From UBA3006 sp031401235 (GTDB lineage Bacteria > Actinomycetota > Acidimicrobiia > Acidimicrobiales > Ilumatobacteraceae): 19,735 nt of DNA. The stretch covers positions 1 through 19,735 of the forward strand of contig JANNRJ010000009.1 in the NCBI GenBank assembly GCA_031401235.1. Direction: 5' to 3'. Shown here one piece after another: positions 14,892 to 19,735 of this stretch. The notes beneath the pieces are model-generated. The model saw only the letters and a program-made list of their open reading frames with translations, was not told where the DNA came from and did not search any database. The translations under genes and the position numbers were made by a program. Within the stretch, counting starts at the first letter, position 1, and every line of letters begins with the position of its first letter.

Positions 14892-16547
14892 ATGCCAAAG
14901 TATGTGTTCGTAACGGGTGGTGTTGCGAGCGGACTTGGTAAAGGCCTCACAGCATCGTCGCTTGGTCGACTGCTCAAAATGCGTGGACTTCGGGTCACAA
15001 TGCAAAAACTTGATCCGTACATCAATGTCGATCCAGGGACAATGAACCCGTTCGAACATGGCGAAGTGTTCGTCACCGATGATGGTGGCGAAACCGATCT
15101 TGATCTTGGTCACTACGAGCGATTTATCGACGAAAGCCTTACCCGTTCATCAAATGCGACCACTGGTTCGATCTATCAGTCGGTGCTTGCCGCCGAGCGT
15201 CGTGGCGATTATGTGGGTAGACCGGTGCAAGTCATTCCGCCCGTGACCGATGAAATTAAGCGTCGGATTCAGCGTCTTGCCACCGATGAAGTTGATGTCG
15301 TAATCACCGAAATTGGTGGAACAGTCGGAGACATCGAGATCTTGCCATTTCTGGAAGCGGTCCGGCAATTTCGTAACGAAGTTGGACGAGACAACGTGTG
15401 TTATGTACACGTCACGCTTGTTCCGTTCATCGGCCCTAGCGGAGAGCAAAAAACAAAACCTACTCAACACAGCGTCACTGAGTTACGCAGTCGCGGTATT
15501 CAGCCTGATGTGATCGTTTGTCGAAGCGATGAACCGATTAGCGATCAGTTGAAGCGAAAAATTTCAAATCAATGTGATGTGGAGCAGCGCAACGTGATCA
15601 ACGCCGCCGACACGCATAACATTTACGAACTTCCGCTCATATTGCATGACGAGGGTTTCGATACCGTCATTTGTGAACTATTACGTCTTGATGCGCCGAT
15701 TGATCTCACTCCTTGGCGTGAACTTGTTTCTCGTATCGAAGCATCGAATATTCCGGTGCGAATTGGCATCATTGGTAAATACATTCAGTTGCAGGATGCA
15801 TATTTATCGGTTGTCGAAAGTCTCAAACATGCTGGATTTCACCATGGAGCAAAAGTCCAAATTGATTGGATTCAGGCTGAAGATGTGCAAGGAATGTTGG
15901 CTGATGATCGGTTGGGCTCCCTGGATGGAATTGTTATCCCTGGTGGATTTGGACCTCGCGGTATTGAAGGCAAGATTCGGGCCGCCGAATTTGCCCGCGA
16001 AAATGGGGTTCCCTGCTTAGGACTGTGTTTGGGCATGCAGGTGATGACCATTGAATTTGCCCGACATGTATTGGGACTTGCTGATGCGAATTCCAGTGAA
16101 TTTGATGCCAGTACCCAAAATCCGGTCATCGATCTGATGAATGATCAACGCGATGTCACGGACAAGGGCGGGACGATGCGACTGGGTGCGTATTATGCAG
16201 TCCTCGAACCTGAAACCATTGTCGGCAGGGCCTATGGCGAGCCAGTCGTAAGTGAGCGGCATCGCCATCGATATGAGTTCAATTCCAATTATCGACAGCG
16301 TTTTGAAGCGGCAGGTTTTCTCTGCAGCGGGGCCTCCCCAGATAAACGGCTAGTCGAATTTGTCGAACTTGCCAATCATCCGTTCTGGGTCGGCACGCAG
16401 GCACACCCGGAATTCAAGAGCCGGCCAGATCGACCGCACCCACTCTTTCGCGAATTGATTCGTGCCGCACTAGAGCGTCGTTACCCGAACCAATTACCTC
16501 ATGCGACCATGTCGCAATTGTCGATTAACGCCGAAGTACTTGGTTAG
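14892..16547 (+). CDS. pyrG: CTP synthase
   Basis: It makes CTP from UTP, ATP and glutamine, the last step of pyrimidine nucleotide synthesis. The 551 residues hold the synthetase domain, starting KYVFVTGGVASGLGKG (3-18), with the Mg/ATP site region DPYINVDPGTMNPFEHGEVF and GGTVGDIE (142-149). The C-terminal class I glutamine amidotransferase domain has GGFGPRG (351-357), nucleophile C379 in GLCLGMQ and the H505/E507 pair in AHPEF. All key residues are present and length is normal. It has its own leader with inverted repeats, so it may be expressed separately from recN. xerD follows after 26 bp, without the NUDIX gene that lies between them in mycobacteria. Confidence 0.97.
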   Translation: MPKYVFVTGGVASGLGKGLTASSLGRLLKMRGLRVTMQKLDPYINVDPGTMNPFEHGEVFVTDDGGETDLDLGHYERFIDESLTRSSNATTGSIYQSVLAAERRGDYVGRPVQVIPPVTDEIKRRIQRLATDEVDVVITEIGGTVGDIEILPFLEAVRQFRNEVGRDNVCYVHVTLVPFIGPSGEQKTKPTQHSVTELRSRGIQPDVIVCRSDEPISDQLKRKISNQCDVEQRNVINAADTHNIYELPLILHDEGFDTVICELLRLDAPIDLTPWRELVSRIEASNIPVRIGIIGKYIQLQDAYLSVVESLKHAGFHHGAKVQIDWIQAEDVQGMLADDRLGSLDGIVIPGGFGPRGIEGKIRAAEFARENGVPCLGLCLGMQVMTIEFARHVLGLADANSSEFDASTQNPVIDLMNDQRDVTDKGGTMRLGAYYAVLEPETIVGRAYGEPVVSERHRHRYEFNSNYRQRFEAAGFLCSGASPDKRLVEFVELANHPFWVGTQAHPEFKSRPDRPHPLFRELIRAALERRYPNQLPHATMSQLSINAEVLG

Positions 16548-16573
16548 GTCCGTGGGCGACTTCGCTCACTGAA

Positions 16574-17497
16574 ATGGGCGGGTTAAGCGCCACCGAGAAG
16601 TTCTTTACATGGTTGAGGGTGGAACAAGGGCGCTCGCCACTCACGATCGAGGCATACGGTCGCGATCTTCGACATTACGAAACATTTTTGGCCACGCATA
16701 CGACTGATGTCCGAGGCGTACAAGCAGAACTAGTTGAACGCTATGTGGCCGTCTTGAAAGCAAGTGGACGGGCTCCGAAAAGTGTGGCTAGACAATTTGC
16801 CGCCGTGAGAATGTTGCATCGATTCATGTCCGATGAAGGTTTGCGTAGCGACAATCCAACCAGCGCACTTGATGGAGTGAAAGTGCCTTCTGGATTGCCT
16901 AAGGCATTGTCGGAAGAGCAAGTCGCCAAACTACTTGCGTCCGTAAATGGCGTTGATTCATATGCGATGCGAGATCGTGCCCTGTTGGAATTTTTGTATG
17001 CCACTGGGGCTCGTGTCTCTGAAGTATGTGGTCTATCACTGAGCGATCTCGATATGGGGGCATCACTGGTGCGTCTCTTCGGTAAGGGGTCCAAGGAGCG
17101 GATAGTGCCTTTTGGACGGATTGCCCATAGCGCATTAACTGATTGGTTAGGTGTCGGTGGTCGTTCGATATTGGTGCCACAGCAATGGGCTCGACGAGAT
17201 TATGCAGACGCGGTATTTCTTGGTGCGCATGGAACTCGACTGTCCAGGCAGGCGGCGTGGGGGATCGTACGCAAATATGCCATTCGTGCCGGAATCACCG
17301 AGCATTTATCACCTCATGTGTTACGCCATTCATGTGCGACGCACATGCTTGTGCACGGGGCCGATTTGCGAATTGTGCAGGAATTGCTTGGCCATGCCTC
17401 GGTGAGCACCACTCAGGTGTACACCAAGGTTGACAATGAAGTGCTATGGGAGATGTACCGCGAATCCCATCCTCGGGCTCGAAGCGTTCGAGCCTGA
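16574..17497 (+). CDS. xerD: Site-specific tyrosine recombinase XerD
   Basis: XerD with XerC resolves chromosome dimers at dif in coordination with FtsK. The 307 residues carry an N-terminal SAM-like core-binding domain (5-90) and the catalytic domain with the full set: R147 in ATGARVSE, K171 in FGKGSKER, H248 and R251 in SPHVLRHS, H274 in GHASVSTTQ and the nucleophile Y283 in VYTKV. Length is typical of XerD. There is no attachment site or phage gene nearby. The location between pyrG and scpA is the standard actinobacterial xerD locus, so this is the housekeeping enzyme rather than an integrase. A small HD-domain gene starts one base after its stop. Confidence 0.95.
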   Translation: MGGLSATEKFFTWLRVEQGRSPLTIEAYGRDLRHYETFLATHTTDVRGVQAELVERYVAVLKASGRAPKSVARQFAAVRMLHRFMSDEGLRSDNPTSALDGVKVPSGLPKALSEEQVAKLLASVNGVDSYAMRDRALLEFLYATGARVSEVCGLSLSDLDMGASLVRLFGKGSKERIVPFGRIAHSALTDWLGVGGRSILVPQQWARRDYADAVFLGAHGTRLSRQAAWGIVRKYAIRAGITEHLSPHVLRHSCATHMLVHGADLRIVQELLGHASVSTTQVYTKVDNEVLWEMYRESHPRARSVRA

Positions 17498-17498
17498 C

Positions 17499-17936
17499 AT
17501 GTTGCACTTGTTCAAACGATTTGTCGGATCCATTTTCCCTGACCCACTCACCGAAAGTGAACAAGCATGGGTGAGGGAGGTCTTGACCATTCAAGAACTT
17601 GAATTGTGGCGCTCTCAGGCAATTGTGGATCAACGGCATAGTTATGACATTGCGCGACGATTTATAGTTTTGCGAACTCAGGCATCGCCGGCAGAAATTG
17701 CTGGAGCGCTACTCCATGACATCGGCAAAATTGAAGCAGGGCTCGGAACTATGGCCAGAGTTTTTGCCACAATACTGCCGATACCGACGCGTCGATTCCT
17801 TGCTTATCGAAACCATCAGGAACGCGGTGCGCAATTATTGAAAGTGATCGGATGCAACGAAACCACGATTGCCCTCGTTGCCGGTCATCCCGATTGCGAA
17901 GCACTTCGTGCGCTGTGCCAAGCCGACGATATTTAG
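17499..17936 (+). CDS. Small HD-domain protein
   Basis: This 145-residue protein has the metal-binding pattern of the HD phosphohydrolase superfamily: H47, H73-D74 in GALLHDIGKIEAGLG, H106, H130 and D143. These are enough ligands for an active site. HDIGK is the form seen in HDIG proteins. The substrate is unknown; nucleotide or phosphate ester hydrolysis is the family expectation. The ATG at 17499 begins one base after the xerD stop, so it is surely the last gene of that unit. A longer form from an ATG at 17430 would overlap the xerD C-terminus by 68 bases and is less likely. Its stop lies 3 bp from the trpS stop on the opposite strand. Confidence 0.85.
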   Translation: MLHLFKRFVGSIFPDPLTESEQAWVREVLTIQELELWRSQAIVDQRHSYDIARRFIVLRTQASPAEIAGALLHDIGKIEAGLGTMARVFATILPIPTRRFLAYRNHQERGAQLLKVIGCNETTIALVAGHPDCEALRALCQADDI

Positions 17937-17939
17937 GTT

Positions 17940-18929
17940 TCAATCTCTAGGCAGTAGGCCAATTGCGTGGTGCGCTCGAGCCAGCGTGGCAGCTGCAACC
18001 ATGCTGGCGCGTTGGGCGCCAATTGCCAATAGACGCTGCAATTCTGCCCGATCGGACATAAGTTCTCTATAACGCTTGGCGATCGGACTGAGCATCTCCG
18101 AAACTGCCGCCCCAGCATCAGATTTTAATTGACCGTATTGGGTGTAATTCTCGGCGAGAGCTTGTGGACTTGATTGAGTTGCCGCGCCAAGTATTTCCAA
18201 CAGGTTTGAAACACCAGGTTTTTTCTCTCGATCGAAACGAACTTCGTTCTCGCTGTCAGTGACCGCCCGCTTAAACTTCTTTTCGATTACCGATGGATCG
18301 TCAAGCATGTAAATAATTCCGGCATCATTGTCGCCAGATTTGGACATCTTTGACTCGGGATCCTGCAAATCCATGACCCGAGCACCGATTTTAGGGGTTA
18401 CCGCTTTAGGAATAACGAATGTTTCACCGAATCGATGATTGAATCTGATCGCAATATCACGAGTGATTTCGATATGTTGACGCTGGTCGTCGCCGACCGG
18501 AACCTCTTGCGCGTCATAGAGCAAAATGTCGGCAGCCTGTAGTGCGGGGTAGGTGAACAGACCTGCGGAAACAAACTCTGACTCTCGTTTGGCCGACTTT
18601 TCCTTGAATTGGGTCATCCGGCTGAGTTCACCGAAACTAACCATGCACTCCATTATCCAACCCAATTGGCTGTGTTGCGGAAGATGACTTTGGACAAAAA
18701 TTGTCGCCACCTTGGGGTCTAGACCGATGGCAAAAAGCATTGCTGCTAACTCAAGAGTTTGCTGCCCGAGAACACCAGGGCTTTCGGTGACGGTGAGAGC
18801 GTGAAGATCAACGATGCCATGAAAGACATCTCCTTGGTGTTGACCTGAGACCCAGTTACGCAATGCACCCAAGTAATTACCCAGATGAATATCCCCGGTG
18901 GGTTGGATGCACGACAGCACACGAGTCAC
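17940..18929 (-). CDS. trpS: Tryptophanyl-tRNA synthetase
   Basis: It charges tRNA(Trp) with tryptophan in the cytosol. The 329 residues show the class I signatures: TGDIHLGNYLGAL (11-23, the HIGH motif as HLGN) and KMSKSGDN (194-201), with GDDQRQHIEITRDIA (146-160) between. This is normal bacterial TrpS length. The start is GTG at 18929; TAATGT lies 6 bases before it with no Shine-Dalgarno sequence, so the mRNA may be leaderless. There is no T-box leader or Trp-rich leader peptide in the 59 bp before it. It is convergent with the HD-domain gene and divergent from scpA. Confidence 0.96.
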   Translation of the reverse strand: MTRVLSCIQPTGDIHLGNYLGALRNWVSGQHQGDVFHGIVDLHALTVTESPGVLGQQTLELAAMLFAIGLDPKVATIFVQSHLPQHSQLGWIMECMVSFGELSRMTQFKEKSAKRESEFVSAGLFTYPALQAADILLYDAQEVPVGDDQRQHIEITRDIAIRFNHRFGETFVIPKAVTPKIGARVMDLQDPESKMSKSGDNDAGIIYMLDDPSVIEKKFKRAVTDSENEVRFDREKKPGVSNLLEILGAATQSSPQALAENYTQYGQLKSDAGAAVSEMLSPIAKRYRELMSDRAELQRLLAIGAQRASMVAAATLARAHHAIGLLPRD

Positions 18930-18935
18930 GGCCCA

Positions 18936-18941
18936 ACATTA
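18936..18941 (-). promoter_or_regulatory. -10 element (TAATGT) placed for a leaderless trpS mRNA
   Basis: On the minus strand TAATGT is followed by 6 bases and then the GTG of trpS at 18929. No Shine-Dalgarno sequence is present and the -35 region is weak. The 59-bp gap to scpA must hold promoters for both directions. Confidence 0.4.
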
Positions 18942-18988
18942 GTCGCAGTGTCGGTCCGTGAGTCGCGTATTAAGTAACCTCGTACGTG

Positions 18989-19735
18989 ATGGGATACGAA
19001 GTTACGACGCCGGTTTTTGCAGGTCCGTTCGAACTATTACTGCATCTAATGCTGAGCGACGAGCTTGATATTCATGACGTTTCACTGTCACGCATTATTG
19101 AGGCGTATTTGGCAGAAATCCAGAAAATGGAGTCGTTGGATTTGGATGTCGCCACCGAGTTTCTATTGATTGCAGCCACTCTCATTGAGTTGAAAACACG
19201 TCGATTACTGCCAAGTCGAGATGACACGGATATTGATGAAGAGTTCGCCTTGTGGGAGGAGCGCGATCTTTTGCTGGCGCGGCTACTGGATTGCAAGACA
19301 TTCAAAGACGTGGCTGGAGTCATGGGGACATTGATCGAGCGAGCGGACCTGAGTTTTCCCCGGATGGCGGGGCCAGAAGAGCGTTTTGCCTCCTTAATGC
19401 CAGACCTTATGGAAGGAGTGACACCATTCCGGTTGCAGCGGGCGCTACTTAAAATCACAGCGCCAAAACCACATATCACCATCGACATGGTCCATGTCAC
19501 GCCAATTCGTGCCAGCGTTGCCGATGCTCTGATTGAACTCATCGAATTTCTGCCAACCGCCGGACAAATATCATTTTCGGAAATTTCAAAGGGAATTACG
19601 GAACGAATCGAAGTAATTGTTCGATTTTTGGCGCTTCTTGAACTGTTCAAGCAAGGGCGCGTTGAATTAGTGCAGAGCAATCGCTTCGGCGACGTCGGTG
19701 TTCTCTGGACCGGCGGATGGGACAGATCCTTTAAT
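18989..19735 (+). CDS. scpA: Segregation and condensation protein ScpA (3' end outside window)
   Basis: ScpA is the kleisin subunit that bridges the SMC heads and binds ScpB in bacterial condensin, and so acts in chromosome compaction and segregation. From the ATG at 18989 the frame stays open for 249 codons to the window end. The N-terminus TPVFAGPFELLLHLMLSDELDIHDVSLSRIIEAYL is the ScpA signature (F-x-GP-x-x-LLLHL, then DI-x-D). DLDVATEFLLIAATLIELKTRRLLP follows at about 50-75. The visible C-terminus (ISFSEISKGITERIEVIVRFLALLELFKQGRVELVQ) is the winged helix that contacts the SMC head. Family proteins are around 250-280 residues, so only a few codons are missing. scpB is expected next. Confidence 0.93.
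   Translation, partial: MGYEVTTPVFAGPFELLLHLMLSDELDIHDVSLSRIIEAYLAEIQKMESLDLDVATEFLLIAATLIELKTRRLLPSRDDTDIDEEFALWEERDLLLARLLDCKTFKDVAGVMGTLIERADLSFPRMAGPEERFASLMPDLMEGVTPFRLQRALLKITAPKPHITIDMVHVTPIRASVADALIELIEFLPTAGQISFSEISKGITERIEVIVRFLALLELFKQGRVELVQSNRFGDVGVLWTGGWDRSFN

Noticed and set aside
16574..17497. Tyrosine recombinase as a sign of an integrated mobile element
   Set aside because: The protein has XerD length and sits in the conserved pyrG-scpA interval. No att-like repeats, tRNA or phage genes are nearby.

Overview
The window looks like chromosomal DNA from an actinobacterium, most likely of the class Acidimicrobiia. That is an inference from gene order and protein style, because no rRNA is present. 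The right half keeps the order known from actinobacterial chromosomes (compare Rv1691 to Rv1709 in Mycobacterium tuberculosis): TPR protein, HAD phosphatase, tlyA, nadK, recN, pyrG, xerD, scpA. Base composition is moderate (roughly half G+C) and the genes are packed very tightly. I see no rRNA, tRNA, CRISPR array, insertion sequence or prophage, and no gap longer than 188 bases without a gene.

Layout. 1-194 (-) is the start of an alpha/beta hydrolase cut by the window edge. 297-4142 (+) is a 1281-residue Ser/Thr kinase fused to a STAND-like ATPase and a helical-repeat tail. 4197-5649 (+) is a two-gene unit, a DUF2182 membrane protein followed by a DUF1326 cysteine-rich protein, behind a good sigma70-type promoter; this is the best candidate for a poorly described system. 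5838-6818 (-) is a ten-helix membrane protein of unknown function. 6961-8463 (+) is a TPR protein with a long Arg/Ser/Asp-rich, probably disordered N-terminus encoded by degenerate tandem repeats. 8521-9573 (+) is a class I (FbaB-type) fructose-bisphosphate aldolase whose stop codon overlaps that of a DUF1015 gene on the opposite strand (9570-10757). Only 9 bp separate the DUF1015 start codon from a divergent operon.

That operon runs: HAD IIA phosphatase, tlyA (rRNA 2'-O-methyltransferase), nadK, recN, then pyrG, xerD and a small HD-domain protein. It covers ribosome modification, NADP supply, DNA repair, CTP synthesis and chromosome dimer resolution. trpS (-) meets it tail to tail with 3 bp between stops. 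scpA (+), the condensin kleisin, starts 59 bp beyond trpS and runs off the right edge with 249 codons visible.

Regulation. Several genes have a TAnnnT -10-like hexamer 6-9 bases before the start codon and no Shine-Dalgarno sequence, which suggests leaderless mRNAs. nadK and the DUF1326 gene have clear Shine-Dalgarno sites. The recN-pyrG gap holds three complementary arms that could form alternative hairpins, one of which covers the pyrG ribosome binding site.
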